A stretch of 64,000 bases of DNA from Lachnospiraceae bacterium NSJ-143 (lineage in GTDB: Bacteria > Bacillota > Clostridia > Lachnospirales > Anaerotignaceae). The notes beneath the pieces are model-generated. The model was not told the origin of the DNA. It saw only the letters and a program-made list of their open reading frames with translations, and ran no database searches. Positions 19,220 to 28,265 of the stretch are shown here, piece after piece. The translations under genes were made by a program, and so were the position numbers. The stretch's first letter is position 1. Each line of letters begins with the position of its first letter. The stretch is taken from the NCBI GenBank assembly GCA_022867625.1, contig JALIFM010000003.1, forward strand, positions 274,301 to 338,300. The letters run 5' to 3'.

Positions 19220-20287
19220 ATGAAAAAATTATTATCAGTTGTTTTAGCGTCCGCTCTTTGTTTATCTCTTGCGGCGTGCGGTTCATCGGGCGGCACATCT
19301 TCAGCCAAATCTGCTGCGGGTTCTTCTCAGGCTGCTTCCGGCAGTGCTCAGAGCAGTGATGAAACTGTAAAGCTTACGGCTATAGTAGCCGGACTTACAG
19401 AAGACAGCCCAAGCGGCGAGGCTCTCAAGAAATTTGCAGAGCTCTGCAAGGAATACTCAGGCGGAAGTGTTGAGGTTGACTGCTTCTTTAACACAGACCT
19501 TGGTTCTGTAGCATCATGCGTAGACTCAATGGCACAGGGCACAATAGACATATGCTCCACAGGAACTTCTTATTTTGCCGGATATGTGCCTGCTATTCAG
19601 GTGTTTGAGCTGCCATATATATTCAATACATACGATGAAGTAAGGACAACCCTTGACAGCGAGCCGGGAAAGAAAATAGGCGAAATGTTTGACGGAACAG
19701 GCATGAAGCTCCTTTGCTACTGGGAAAGCGGTATGAGGCATGTGTCAGACAGCAGAAACCCTATTAATGTTCCTGACGACATGAAGGGCTTAAAGATAAG
19801 GACAGTTGTTTCACCTACACAGCAGGCTACATGGGAAGCCTTTGGCGCTATACCAATGGCACTTGATATGGGCGAGGTTTTCACAGCGCTCCAGAACGGA
19901 ACCGTTGACGCTCAGGAAAACACCCTTTCCTCAATAGTTTCCTACAAAATGTATGAGGTACAGAAATATCTTTCAATGACATACCACTCATACACACCTA
20001 TGCCTTTCTTTATTAACCAGAAAAAATGGGACAGTCTTTCAGAAAACCAGCAGCAGGCAATCCAGAAGGCTTCTGAAGATGCACGTGACCTTGAAAGGCA
20101 GCTTAACTCCGAAAGTGAGGAAACAAATATACAGATTCTTAAGGACAACGGTGTAGAGATTAATGAAGAGCCTGACAGGGAAGCCTTCGCTGCGCTCTGT
20201 GGCCCTGTTTACGACATATTTAACAACCAGATTGGTACAGACGAGTACCTTACAATGGTTCAGGAATATGTTGAGACACTGCGCTGA
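19220..20287 (+). CDS. dctP: TRAP transporter solute-binding lipoprotein DctP
   Basis: 355 residues. A lipoprotein signal peptide ends in the lipobox LAAC, followed by a Ser/Gly/Ala-rich tether. The DctP fold is clear: KGLKIRTV holds the conserved Arg that binds the substrate carboxylate, then WEAFGAIPMALDMGEVFTALQNGTVDAQEN. The substrate is likely a carboxylate or sugar acid but cannot be named. Start set at the ATG at 19220 with AAAGGGGTG upstream. It lies 29 bases after dctM. Confidence 0.95.
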   Translation: MKKLLSVVLASALCLSLAACGSSGGTSSAKSAAGSSQAASGSAQSSDETVKLTAIVAGLTEDSPSGEALKKFAELCKEYSGGSVEVDCFFNTDLGSVASCVDSMAQGTIDICSTGTSYFAGYVPAIQVFELPYIFNTYDEVRTTLDSEPGKKIGEMFDGTGMKLLCYWESGMRHVSDSRNPINVPDDMKGLKIRTVVSPTQQATWEAFGAIPMALDMGEVFTALQNGTVDAQENTLSSIVSYKMYEVQKYLSMTYHSYTPMPFFINQKKWDSLSENQQQAIQKASEDARDLERQLNSESEETNIQILKDNGVEINEEPDREAFAALCGPVYDIFNNQIGTDEYLTMVQEYVETLR

Positions 20288-20324
20288 TTTGGTTATTTAC
20301 TAAACATTAAGGCAGGTTGTTGAT

Positions 20325-20813
20325 ATGAATAATATTTTGGACAGACTAAGTACCAAGCTGGAATCTCTGATAGGTATTGTCGGCCTTGTGGGCATACTTA
20401 TAATAACCGCTAATGTAATATGCAGGTTTTTCAAAATTTCCATGTCTTGGTCAGATGAGCTTTTAAGGACAATATTTATATACGGGTATTTTATAGGCGC
20501 GGCCCTTACCTTTTATGCTGGCGACCTTATGAGGCTTGAGCTTCTGGAGGCTTACCTTGAAAAGCACGGCAAAAACAGTATGAGCTGGCTGCTTAAAACC
20601 GTTTTGAGCATTATAAATCTGCTGTTTTTTGGAGGGCTTACATATTTCGTATTCAGCGGCATAATAATTCCGTTTGTAATATCCGGTACAAGCACTTCCA
20701 CAAGCAGCACACCTGCATGGGTAATACCGGCAGGATACGGCATAGGGATATTCCTTATAGCTTTAACAGCACTTAAAAACCTTATATGCTCATTTACAGT
20801 GCGGAGCAAATAA
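20325..20813 (+). CDS. dctQ: TRAP transporter small membrane subunit DctQ
   Basis: 162 residues with four predicted membrane helices. Conserved features are the early NVICRFF segment and the W-S-DELLRT motif at the second helix, both typical of DctQ. It supports DctM in forming the translocation complex. It follows dctP by 37 bases with a modest ribosome site (AGG...) and is the last structural gene of the operon, before the 28-bp palindrome. Confidence 0.92.
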   Translation: MNNILDRLSTKLESLIGIVGLVGILIITANVICRFFKISMSWSDELLRTIFIYGYFIGAALTFYAGDLMRLELLEAYLEKHGKNSMSWLLKTVLSIINLLFFGGLTYFVFSGIIIPFVISGTSTSTSSTPAWVIPAGYGIGIFLIALTALKNLICSFTVRSK

Positions 20814-20842
20814 ACTGCATAACAGAATAAATATAATTTTAC

Positions 20843-20870
20843 TTATGACCGGTATATATACCGGTCATAA
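20843..20870. promoter_or_regulatory. Perfect 28-bp palindrome between dctQ and the LysR gene
   Basis: A perfect 14+14 dyad, half-site TTATGACCGGTATA, with no spacer. It is not followed by a T-run on the plus strand, so it is a weak candidate for a terminator and a good one for a dimeric regulator site controlling the downstream LysR gene, 67 bases away. Confidence 0.6.
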
Positions 20871-20937
20871 TAATTTAAAGCCGTATTCGTATATATTAAC
20901 GGTTTTAAATTATTGCTGAACGAAAGGCGGTAAATAA

Positions 20938-21870
20938 ATGCATATTGACAGGAAATATTATTTTATCACTATAGCAGAAACAGGAAATATTACCAAAGCC
21001 GCTGAGCTGCTCAATGTATCACAGCCGTCACTTTCGCAGTATATAACAAGGCTTGAGAAAAATATCGGTGTAAAGCTTATCAACCGCAACTGTTCCCCTA
21101 TTAAGCTTACAGAGGCCGGAAATATCTATCTGCAATATCTTACAAAAAGCAGACAGCTGGATACAGCCCTTAAGGAGGACCTGTCAAAGTTTACGGGAAT
21201 TGACAAAAACAGGCTTACAATAGGCATACCCGCACAGGTAACAAGCATTATATTCAGCATAGCTGTTGAGGATTTTATACAGGAGAGACTTGACTCACAG
21301 ATATCCATTAAAGGCGGAACCTCACTTACAATGCTTGAAAAGCTCAGAAACCGTGAGATAGATATAGCCTTTATTCACACAAGAAAAACCCGCATACCTG
21401 ACATAATAACCTATGTCCTTCAGGAGGAAAAGCTCTACCTTGTCTGCAACTGTAAAAACGTGGTTGTAAACGGCAGAAAATCCAGCAGGAAAAACCCAAT
21501 AGAGCTTGATATAAATGAGCTTAAAACTTTGGAAAAGCAGCGTTTTATGATACTTTCCAAGGAATATTTCCTGCATGAGGTAAGCGAGGAATTTTTCAGC
21601 GCTGCTGATATTAAGCCTACAAATATCATTGAGCTTTCAAGCCTTGATACCATACTCACATATATCTGCAAAAACGGCAGCGATATAGTTGCCTTTGTTC
21701 CGGGATTTGCCCTGCGCAACATGAAAAACATGGATAACCTTGCCTTTCTGAGTGTAAAAAACGTATCCTTTACATGGTATCTTACTATATGCCGAAACAA
21801 GTACAGCGAGCTGACAAAGCTGAGCAGGCAGTTCTGGGACAAGGTCATATCAATAAAGTGGAATATCTGA
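20938..21870 (+). CDS. LysR-family transcriptional regulator (TRAP-linked)
   Basis: 310 residues. The winged helix-turn-helix is at residues 1-62: YFITIAETGNITKAAELLNVSQPSLSQYI, with the usual RLEKNIGVKLINR wing. A periplasmic-binding-like effector domain fills residues about 90-295. It is read in the same direction as the TRAP genes and is likely their regulator responding to the transported acid. Ribosome site AAAGGCGG upstream of the ATG. Its gene ends before a T-run hairpin. Confidence 0.9.
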   Translation: MHIDRKYYFITIAETGNITKAAELLNVSQPSLSQYITRLEKNIGVKLINRNCSPIKLTEAGNIYLQYLTKSRQLDTALKEDLSKFTGIDKNRLTIGIPAQVTSIIFSIAVEDFIQERLDSQISIKGGTSLTMLEKLRNREIDIAFIHTRKTRIPDIITYVLQEEKLYLVCNCKNVVVNGRKSSRKNPIELDINELKTLEKQRFMILSKEYFLHEVSEEFFSAADIKPTNIIELSSLDTILTYICKNGSDIVAFVPGFALRNMKNMDNLAFLSVKNVSFTWYLTICRNKYSELTKLSRQFWDKVISIKWNI

Positions 21871-21911
21871 AATCAGGATTTTACCGCTTATTTAAATTCA
21901 AGCAGGCGACA

Positions 21912-21933
21912 AAACAGGCTAAGCCCTGTTTTT
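21912..21933 (+). terminator. Terminator after the TRAP-linked LysR gene
   Basis: 7-bp stem AAACAGG/CCTGTTT with a 6-base loop followed by TTTTT. Confidence 0.7.
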
Positions 21934-21956
21934 ATTTTATAAAAAATCAGTATATA

Positions 21957-21989
21957 ATAACGCTCCAGCCTGTAAGGCCGGAGCGTTAT
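21957..21989 (-). terminator. Hairpin downstream of methionine gamma-lyase
   Basis: A 10-bp perfect outer stem ATAACGCTCC/GGAGCGTTAT plus three inner pairs around a TGTAA loop. On the minus strand a T6 run follows about eight bases later, so it should end the lyase transcript, with the LysR terminator beside it. Confidence 0.65.
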
Positions 21990-22017
21990 CTGCATGAGAA
22001 TTATATTATTTTTTAAT

Positions 22018-23211
22018 TTAAATCTGCTCAAGAGCCTGAGCAAGGTCCGCTATTATATCCTCAGCGTTTTCAAGCCCTGCCGAAAGCCTTACAAGGCCCT
22101 CAGGTATTCCGGCGTCTTTAAGGTCCTGTGCCGAATATGTTGAATGTGTCATGCTTGCAGGGTGCTCAACAAGTGTTTCCGCATCTCCAAGGCTTACAGC
22201 TATTGTGCAGAGCTTAAGAGCATTAACAAGCTTCATTCCGGCTTCCTTGCCGCCTTTTACCTCAAACGATATCATTCCGCCAAAATCCTTCATCTGCTTT
22301 TTAGCTACCTCATAGTTAGGGTGGCTTTCAAGGCCAGGATAGTATACTTTTTCAATCTTTTCGTTATTATTAAGGAATTCAGCTATCATTCTGGCATTCT
22401 CACAATGGCGTTTCATTCTTATCTCAAATGTTTTGAGGCCTCTGAGTATAAGGAAAGCCTCCTGAGGTCCAAGAACACTGCCTGTCATATCCTTAATTCC
22501 AAACATTTTAACTTCGCCTATAAAATCAGCTTTTCCAACTACAAATCCTGCTATAACATCGCCGTGGCCGTTAAGGTACTTAGTAGCGGAATGCACAACA
22601 ATATCAGCTCCAAGTTCAAGAGGCCTCTGAAGGTATGGTGTGGCAAATGTATTGTCACATATAACCTTTATATCTTTATTATAGCCGTGCGCAAGTTCCG
22701 CTATAGCCGAAATGTCTGCTATTTTAAGGTTAGGGTTTGCAGGTGTTTCAAGGTAAACAGCTACTGTGTTTTCCTTGAGCGCCGCTTTTATTTCATCAAG
22801 GTTAGATGTATTTACAAATGTAACCTCTACTCCGTATCTAGGAAGACCATGAGCCATAAGTGCGAATGTACAGCCATATAATGTGCTGTCAGCTATAATA
22901 TGTTTGCCTGCTCCCGCTATTGTCCAGAGTGTTGATGATATAGCACCCATACCACTTACTGTAGCTGCCGCAGCCTCTCCTCCCTCAAGGACTGCCACCT
23001 TCATTTCAAGTACGCTGCTTGTAGGGTTTCCAAGGCGTGTATAGATATAACCTGCTTCTTCTCCTGCAAACCTTCTTCCGCCCTCCTCACAGCTGTTAAA
23101 ATAGAATGTTGAGGTCTGGTATATAGGCATTGCAAGTGCGCCGTACTGTGTATCTTTTCTGTTGCCTGCATGAATTGCCCTTGTTGCGAATCCCATGTTT
23201 TTATTTTCCAT
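22018..23211 (-). CDS. megL: Methionine gamma-lyase (PLP enzyme)
   Basis: 397 residues of the Cys/Met metabolism PLP family. The PLP lysine lies in SATKYLNGHGDVIAG. The segment STLYGCTFAL carries the Cys that marks methionine gamma-lyase (Cys116 in the Pseudomonas enzyme) where cystathionine enzymes usually have Gly. The enzyme would split methionine to methanethiol, ammonia and 2-oxobutyrate. Start is the ATG at 23211 with AAAGGAG upstream. It is divergent from an NhaC-family carrier, and inverted GTTATC motifs lie between. Homocysteine or cysteine lyase activity is the main alternative. Confidence 0.88.
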   Translation of the reverse strand: MENKNMGFATRAIHAGNRKDTQYGALAMPIYQTSTFYFNSCEEGGRRFAGEEAGYIYTRLGNPTSSVLEMKVAVLEGGEAAAATVSGMGAISSTLWTIAGAGKHIIADSTLYGCTFALMAHGLPRYGVEVTFVNTSNLDEIKAALKENTVAVYLETPANPNLKIADISAIAELAHGYNKDIKVICDNTFATPYLQRPLELGADIVVHSATKYLNGHGDVIAGFVVGKADFIGEVKMFGIKDMTGSVLGPQEAFLILRGLKTFEIRMKRHCENARMIAEFLNNNEKIEKVYYPGLESHPNYEVAKKQMKDFGGMISFEVKGGKEAGMKLVNALKLCTIAVSLGDAETLVEHPASMTHSTYSAQDLKDAGIPEGLVRLSAGLENAEDIIADLAQALEQI

Positions 23212-23721
23212 ATTAAACACTCCTTTTATATACTGGCCGTCACCGATAAACATTTTTTTATTCTTTACATAAAAGATACCACAAATATAATCCAATGTGT
23301 TAATAGTTAAAATGTATATCTGGTTATCTGTTATGACGATAACTATATGCAGTTTTTATATCATCTTTGCTTTTAAAAACCATCACAGTTATTATTTTAT
23401 ATAGTTACTATTGGCAAAACAGATAACTGGTTATAAATTTTTCCGATTATCACAACAGCTCAATAATATGATATATTATAAATAAGTAAAAAATATTTAA
23501 GCAGGTTAAAACAATTTTGTAATTTTTAATTTTCAACCGGCTTAAAAACGCAATAATATTATTGTGCTGAAGCAGGATATGTAAGCCTAAAATTTTACTT
23601 ATCCACGGAAGGAGGATAAAAGTTTCAGCCGAAATTATACCTGTACATAATATTTAAGTATCCGGTTCATACCGGAAGTGTTACCGTTTTATAAGTGTTT
23701 ATTTATAAGGAGGTTAGTATT
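23212..23721. promoter_or_regulatory. Divergent control region between megL and the NhaC-family carrier
   Basis: 510 AT-rich bases. A dyad GTTATC-N9-GATAAC is at 23323-23343, and an inverted copy of GTTATCTGTT appears near 23418-23427 with ATAACTGGTTAT at 23423-23434. These look like binding sites of one regulator, plausibly the nearby LysR protein (25203-26129). A small hairpin TCCGGT/ACCGGA lies in the carrier leader near 23660-23675. No riboswitch is recognised. Confidence 0.5.
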
Positions 23722-25119
23722 ATGGATAAAAAGGACAATGGCACCATCAAAGCCAGGGGTTCGGCTTTAATCCCGTTTCTAGTGTTTATTCTTCTCTATC
23801 TCGGAACCGGAATAATTCTTCAGATGCAGGGAGTTGAAATGGCATTTTATCAGCTGCCGGCGCCTGTGGCAATTTTAGTTGCCGTTATTGTAGCCTTTGC
23901 AATGTTCAAGGGCAAGACAGACGAAAAGACCGCCGACTTTATAAAAGGCTGCGGTGATGACAACATACTTACAATGTGCTTTATTTACCTTTTTGCCGGT
24001 GCCTTCGCAGCCGTAGCCAAAGCTATGGGCGGTGTTGACGCCACAGCAAACCTTGGCCTCTCTATTATACCGGCACAGTTTATAACAGCCGGAATGTTTG
24101 TAATAAGCGCTTTCCTCGCTGTTTCAACAGGTTCCTCAATGGGAACTATTGGAGCTATAGGTCCTATAGCAATAGCAACAGCCGATAAAGCCGGCTTAAG
24201 CATGCCTCTTATGGTTGCAGCTGTTGTAGGCGGAGCGATGTTTGGCGATAACCTTTCTATAATATCAGACACAACAATAGCAGCCACAAGGACACAGGGC
24301 TGTGAAATGCGTGATAAATTTAAAGTCAACTTCTTTATAGCGCTTCCTGCTGCTGTGCTTACATTTATACTGCTGCTTATATTGGGCCGGCCGGAGCACG
24401 CCGTACAGCTTGAGGCTCTGGATTTTAATTTTATAAAGGTTCTGCCATATATATTTGTACTTGTACTGGCTGTTGTCGGTTTCAACGTATTCCTTACACT
24501 CGGCGCAGGAGTTGTAATAGCAGGCGTTATAGGCATAGCCTACGGCGATATGAACCTTCTTGGTTTTGCCAACAATGTATACGGCGGCTTTACAGGCATG
24601 ACTAAGATATTCCTCCTTTCGCTTATGACAGGCGGACTGGCATACATGGTTACTAAAAACGGCGGCCTTCAGTGGCTTCTTGAAAAAATCAAAGGCCTTA
24701 TCAAAGGCAAACGTTCAGCCGAGGTTGGTATAGCAGCTATAGCGTCTGTTGCGGATATGGCTGTAGCAAACAATACTGTAGCTATAATTATAACCGGTCC
24801 TATATCAAAAGGTATATGCGAGGAATTCCATGTTGACCCAAGGCGAAGCGCATCACTCCTTGATATATGGACCTGTATATTCCAGGGCTTTATACCTTAC
24901 GGCGCACAGGTACTTCTTGCGTGCAGCCTTACGGCTGAAGCCAGTGTACAGATAAGCCCATTGAGTCTGTTCCCTCTGCTCTGGTACCAGCAGCTTCTTG
25001 CGCTGTTTGCAATAATATCAATATTTGTTCCTTTTGCGGACGGCGTTATCAAAAAGAGGCCTTGGAACTTTAAAGAGTGGAAGGCTCATGATGTATCGGC
25101 TAAAGCTGACATGAACTAA
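23722..25119 (+). CDS. NhaC-family antiporter-type transporter, possible methionine carrier
   Basis: 465 residues with about 11-12 membrane helices. The discontinuous-helix motifs STGSSMGTIGAIGPIA and MFGDNLSIISDTTIAAT are the core of the NhaC/ArsB-like family, and VANNTVAIIITGPI mirrors them in the second half. Members are Na+/H+ antiporters or Na+-linked amino-acid carriers (MetT-type). Pairing with megL favours methionine, which is inference. Start is the ATG at 23722 with AAGGAGG upstream. It ends at a bidirectional terminator. Confidence 0.88.
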   Translation: MDKKDNGTIKARGSALIPFLVFILLYLGTGIILQMQGVEMAFYQLPAPVAILVAVIVAFAMFKGKTDEKTADFIKGCGDDNILTMCFIYLFAGAFAAVAKAMGGVDATANLGLSIIPAQFITAGMFVISAFLAVSTGSSMGTIGAIGPIAIATADKAGLSMPLMVAAVVGGAMFGDNLSIISDTTIAATRTQGCEMRDKFKVNFFIALPAAVLTFILLLILGRPEHAVQLEALDFNFIKVLPYIFVLVLAVVGFNVFLTLGAGVVIAGVIGIAYGDMNLLGFANNVYGGFTGMTKIFLLSLMTGGLAYMVTKNGGLQWLLEKIKGLIKGKRSAEVGIAAIASVADMAVANNTVAIIITGPISKGICEEFHVDPRRSASLLDIWTCIFQGFIPYGAQVLLACSLTAEASVQISPLSLFPLLWYQQLLALFAIISIFVPFADGVIKKRPWNFKEWKAHDVSAKADMN

Positions 25120-25155
25120 TAAATTTGCCCCCTTGACAAACTGACAATACAAAAA

Positions 25156-25190
25156 AAGGCTGAAGGTGTTTAACCTTCGGCCTTATTTTT
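25156..25190. terminator. Bidirectional terminator
   Basis: 12-bp stem AAGGCTGAAGGT/ACCTTCGGCCTT (one G-T pair), loop GTTTA, T5 run on the plus side and A7 (T7 on minus) on the other. It serves the carrier gene and the convergent LysR gene. Confidence 0.85.
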
Positions 25191-25202
25191 GTAAAAATTT
25201 AT

Positions 25203-26129
25203 TTAAACCTTCATCTTTTCTTCAAGCATCTCAGTGAGTATGCTTACAAACTCCCATGCTCGCTTATTAATGTTAAAGTCTTTAAGCTTAATCCACACAA
25301 GGCGCATATAGTCTATGTTATCCTTTATAGGTATGGATATTATATTACCGGGGCTGTAGCCTTCCGGCAGCAAGCCGCTGCCTGTAGTAAATGAGTCTGT
25401 ATGGCTGAGTATATTGTAGGCCGTTGCCCTGTCGTTTATATATACAATCTTTTTAAAGTCAAGTGAGCCGGAAAAAACAGCCTCCTCTGAAAAGTTGGCG
25501 CTTGTATTGTTTTTCTTTGAAAAAACTACATACGGGTATCCTGTCAGCTCATTCAGGGCTATTTCATCATTACCTGCCAGAGGGTGGTCTTTGTTCAAAA
25601 ATACATGAGGCCGTATACGGCTGATTTCCTTAAATTCAAGGTCATTTGCGCTTAATGTCCTGTTCATAAATTTTTCCGTCATGTCAGACAGGAAAATAAT
25701 GCCTATATCGCTCTTTCTCTGTGACACATTCTCTATAACCTTATCCATATCTGTCTCTTTAAATGAAAACTCGAATTTTTCGTTTCCCTCGGTTTCAAGA
25801 AGCTTTACAAACGCCTTTGCACAAAACGGATACCTCTGAGCGGATATATTCAGTTTTGAGCACTCTACCGAATCCCTTTCACTGTAAAATTTCTCCACTT
25901 TCTTTTGCTGCTCAATTATAGGCCTTATCTGGGTTAGAAATTCCTGACCGTCTTCAGTAAGCACAATCCCCCTGTTGCTCCGTATAAATATTTTAATGCC
26001 AAGCTCCTCCTCCAGCTCGCGTATTGAGCTTGAAAGGCTTGACTGTGACACAAACAGGTTCTGAGCGGCTTTGTTTATTGAGCCGCAGTTATAAATTTCG
26101 GAAATATAGTTAAGCTGTAAAAAAGTCAT
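25203..26129 (-). CDS. LysR-family transcriptional regulator (megL/NhaC-linked)
   Basis: 308 residues. The N-terminal winged helix-turn-helix reads ISEIYNCGSINKAAQNLFVSQ followed by the RELEEELGIKIF wing. The effector domain (about residues 90-300) is of the substrate-binding-protein fold. The group resembles CysB/CysL-like sulfur regulators in layout, though I cannot place it closely. Start is the ATG at 26129 with GGGAGGG. It is convergent with the NhaC carrier and probably controls the divergent megL-carrier pair. A TATAAT-type -10 lies upstream at 26246-26251 on the minus strand. Confidence 0.9.
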   Translation of the reverse strand: MTFLQLNYISEIYNCGSINKAAQNLFVSQSSLSSSIRELEEELGIKIFIRSNRGIVLTEDGQEFLTQIRPIIEQQKKVEKFYSERDSVECSKLNISAQRYPFCAKAFVKLLETEGNEKFEFSFKETDMDKVIENVSQRKSDIGIIFLSDMTEKFMNRTLSANDLEFKEISRIRPHVFLNKDHPLAGNDEIALNELTGYPYVVFSKKNNTSANFSEEAVFSGSLDFKKIVYINDRATAYNILSHTDSFTTGSGLLPEGYSPGNIISIPIKDNIDYMRLVWIKLKDFNINKRAWEFVSILTEMLEEKMKV

Positions 26130-26438
26130 ATCTTCCCTCCCAACGCTCATGCCCGAAAGCTGTGTTTTTTCCGGCTGATATATATTAAAATAAATACTGT
26201 GACAGCAATGTACAGCAGAGAAACTTTCCGCCTTTTTTAATGAACATTATACCATATATTTCACAAATAAAAACAGATATCAGCACAAAATTTTACAGTT
26301 TTAACTGCTGAAATTTCATTTTTCGGCTTTTACATTGTTTATTAAAGATATATTAAGATTTGACCATGACAGTATTTTGATATTGTTTTGATTATTTTTA
26401 TGGACTATAATTAGTTTATCATATAAAAGGAGGTTTTT
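26130..26438. other. Divergent promoter region, LysR and surface protein
   Basis: 309 AT-rich bases. A minus-strand -10 (TATAAT) at 26246-26251 suits the LysR gene. A plus-strand pair TTGTTT (26383-26388) and TATAAT (26406-26411), spacer 17, suits the surface protein. Nothing else is evident. Confidence 0.55.
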
Positions 26439-27551
26439 TTGTTGAAGAAGAAATTTTTATCACTTGCACTCGCCCTGACACTTTGTTCAGGCACAGTTAC
26501 AGCTTTTGGTTTCGATATAAATGTAACGCTCAACTCAAACTCTGTCACATTCGCTGACCAGGAGCCTGTTATAAAGGACGGCAGGACACTTGTTCCACTG
26601 CGCGGCGTACTTGAAGAAATGGGAGTTAAGGTTACTTACATAGACGAGATTAAAACTGTGAGCATGGAAAAGGGCTCAACAGGGGCTTCAGTCAAAATTG
26701 GTGATGATACACTCACTGTAAACAGTCAGGAGACAAAGCTTGATGTTGCCCCGGAGATAATAAACGACAGAACTATGGTGCCTATAAGGGCTATAGCAGA
26801 AGCATTCGGCGCTACAGTTGGCTGGAACGATGAAACTAAAACAGTTGAGATAACAATGCCAGCTGAGGAAGCCAGCCTTGAAAAGGGCGATGTTAAGCTT
26901 GAAGCCGGCGACGCCGCTTTCTACAGCAAAGCTACAGAGCTCTGGTCACTTAAGTCTGCTGACGGAGTGGAGCTGTTAAATGTTACACTGGTATACCCGT
27001 CACTTAACGGCAGAACTGTAATGGACGGAAACATAAACGCATATATGGCTGAGAGCGCGCAGACCATGGCTGATAAATATATAGAACAGAACAAAGCTGT
27101 TCTTGAAGATGAGGCTCAAAAGCTTGGCAAAGATTTCAGGACAAACTCAATATATGTATCATTCGAGGATATTTATCAGAATGAAACCGACGGCATACTT
27201 TCTTACCTCACCACATTTATGGTTGACACAGCCGGCGCACACCCTGTTACATACGGCTACGGAACAACAATAGATATGGAAAATGGCGCTGAAGTTTCTG
27301 TAAGCGAAATAGCAAATGCTGACGGAGAAAGTGCCATAACAGATGTACAGAGGGCTGTTAATTATCTTAGAGATGAGATAGCTGAAAACCCTGACAAATA
27401 CCTTGAGGGCGCTGCTAAATACCTTGACGAAAACACAGCAGGAAATTATGGCTGCTACTTTGGCAAGGACAAGCTTATAATATTTGCTGCCGCAGGCTCT
27501 ATAGCACCTTATTCAAGCGGCATGCTCAAATTTGAGGTTCCTCTTAAATAA
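26439..27551 (+). CDS. Exported protein: copper amine oxidase N-terminal domain plus DUF3298/RsiV-like domain
   Basis: 370 residues. A signal peptide (KKKFLSLALALTLCSGTVTA) is followed by two beta repeats of the Cu-amine-oxidase N domain: KDGRTLVPLRGVLEEMG and NDRTMVPIRAIAEAFGATVGW. This domain is a wall-associated module in Clostridia and does not imply oxidase activity. Residues about 165-370 match the DUF4163/DUF3298 pair found in RsiV-type sensors, ending in an FGKDKLIIFA strand. It starts at TTG with AAAGGAGG; a second TTG follows directly. It has its own promoter and terminator. Function unknown; a surface or lysozyme-sensing role is possible. Confidence 0.85.
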   Translation: MLKKKFLSLALALTLCSGTVTAFGFDINVTLNSNSVTFADQEPVIKDGRTLVPLRGVLEEMGVKVTYIDEIKTVSMEKGSTGASVKIGDDTLTVNSQETKLDVAPEIINDRTMVPIRAIAEAFGATVGWNDETKTVEITMPAEEASLEKGDVKLEAGDAAFYSKATELWSLKSADGVELLNVTLVYPSLNGRTVMDGNINAYMAESAQTMADKYIEQNKAVLEDEAQKLGKDFRTNSIYVSFEDIYQNETDGILSYLTTFMVDTAGAHPVTYGYGTTIDMENGAEVSVSEIANADGESAITDVQRAVNYLRDEIAENPDKYLEGAAKYLDENTAGNYGCYFGKDKLIIFAAAGSIAPYSSGMLKFEVPLK

Positions 27552-27570
27552 TACTTGTATGCTTATAATA

Positions 27571-27602
27571 AAACCACGCCTTTGTATAGGGCGTGGTTTT
27601 TT
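27571..27602 (+). terminator. Terminator of the surface-protein gene
   Basis: 10-bp stem AAACCACGCC/GGCGTGGTTT followed by a run of T. Confidence 0.9.
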
Positions 27603-27640
27603 AACTTCTGATAAAACATGTTCAATACATTTTTACCATT

Positions 27641-28198
27641 TTAAATTATATACTTCTTAATTTCCTTTACATCTGCTGCGTATATATTTTTAAGGCTGCG
27701 GTTATATATGACAGACGCCGGATGATAAAGCGGATAAATCCTCATATTATCCTTTTCTATAAGCTGACCATGGCAGTCTCCTATAGACAGCCTGTTATTA
27801 CCGGTAACAGCCTTAAGTGGCACATTGCCAAGCGTAACTATAAGCTTTGGCTTAAATTCCTTTATTTCCTCCATCAAAAGCGGCACAAACTCCTCTATCT
27901 CCTCACGGCTTGGAGTGCGGTTAATAAGCCTGCCAGTTTTATCGCTCACGCTTGTTGGGCGGAATTTTACAACATTTGATATATACAGGTCCTCCCTCAC
28001 AAGACCGGCTATATTTATAAACTCATCAAGGTTTTTTCCGGCTTTGCCTACAAAAGGTCTTCCCAGCTTTTCCTCCTCTCCGCCCGGAGCTTCACCAATA
28101 AGCATTATCCCCCCGTCTGTTCTGCCTTCGCCAAAAACAAGCTTTTTATCGCTGTATTTATTTATGTACTCCTCTTTAAGCTTTTCTAAATTATTCAT
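27641..28198 (-). CDS. Family 4-type uracil-DNA glycosylase
   Basis: 185 residues. Motif A is IGEAPGGEEEKLGRPFVGKAG and motif B is YHPASV, both of UDG family 4; it would remove uracil from DNA. The four Cys that hold the 4Fe-4S cluster in this family are missing: no N-terminal Cys pair, KFRP replaces KCRP, and the later site reads EEFVPLL. Only one Cys (GDCHG) is present. Start is the ATG at 28198 with GGAGATG upstream; the longer reading has no site. The enzyme may be a cluster-free variant. Confidence 0.88.
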   Translation of the reverse strand: MNNLEKLKEEYINKYSDKKLVFGEGRTDGGIMLIGEAPGGEEEKLGRPFVGKAGKNLDEFINIAGLVREDLYISNVVKFRPTSVSDKTGRLINRTPSREEIEEFVPLLMEEIKEFKPKLIVTLGNVPLKAVTGNNRLSIGDCHGQLIEKDNMRIYPLYHPASVIYNRSLKNIYAADVKEIKKYII

Positions 28199-28265
28199 AT
28201 CGTCATCTCCCAAAACAGCAACATATTTACGGTTATCAACAGCCATTTTCTCTGCGGACACGTGT

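Noticed and set aside
23212-23721. SAM-type riboswitch for the methionine genes
   Set aside because: No S-box core seen; only short dyads typical of protein binding.
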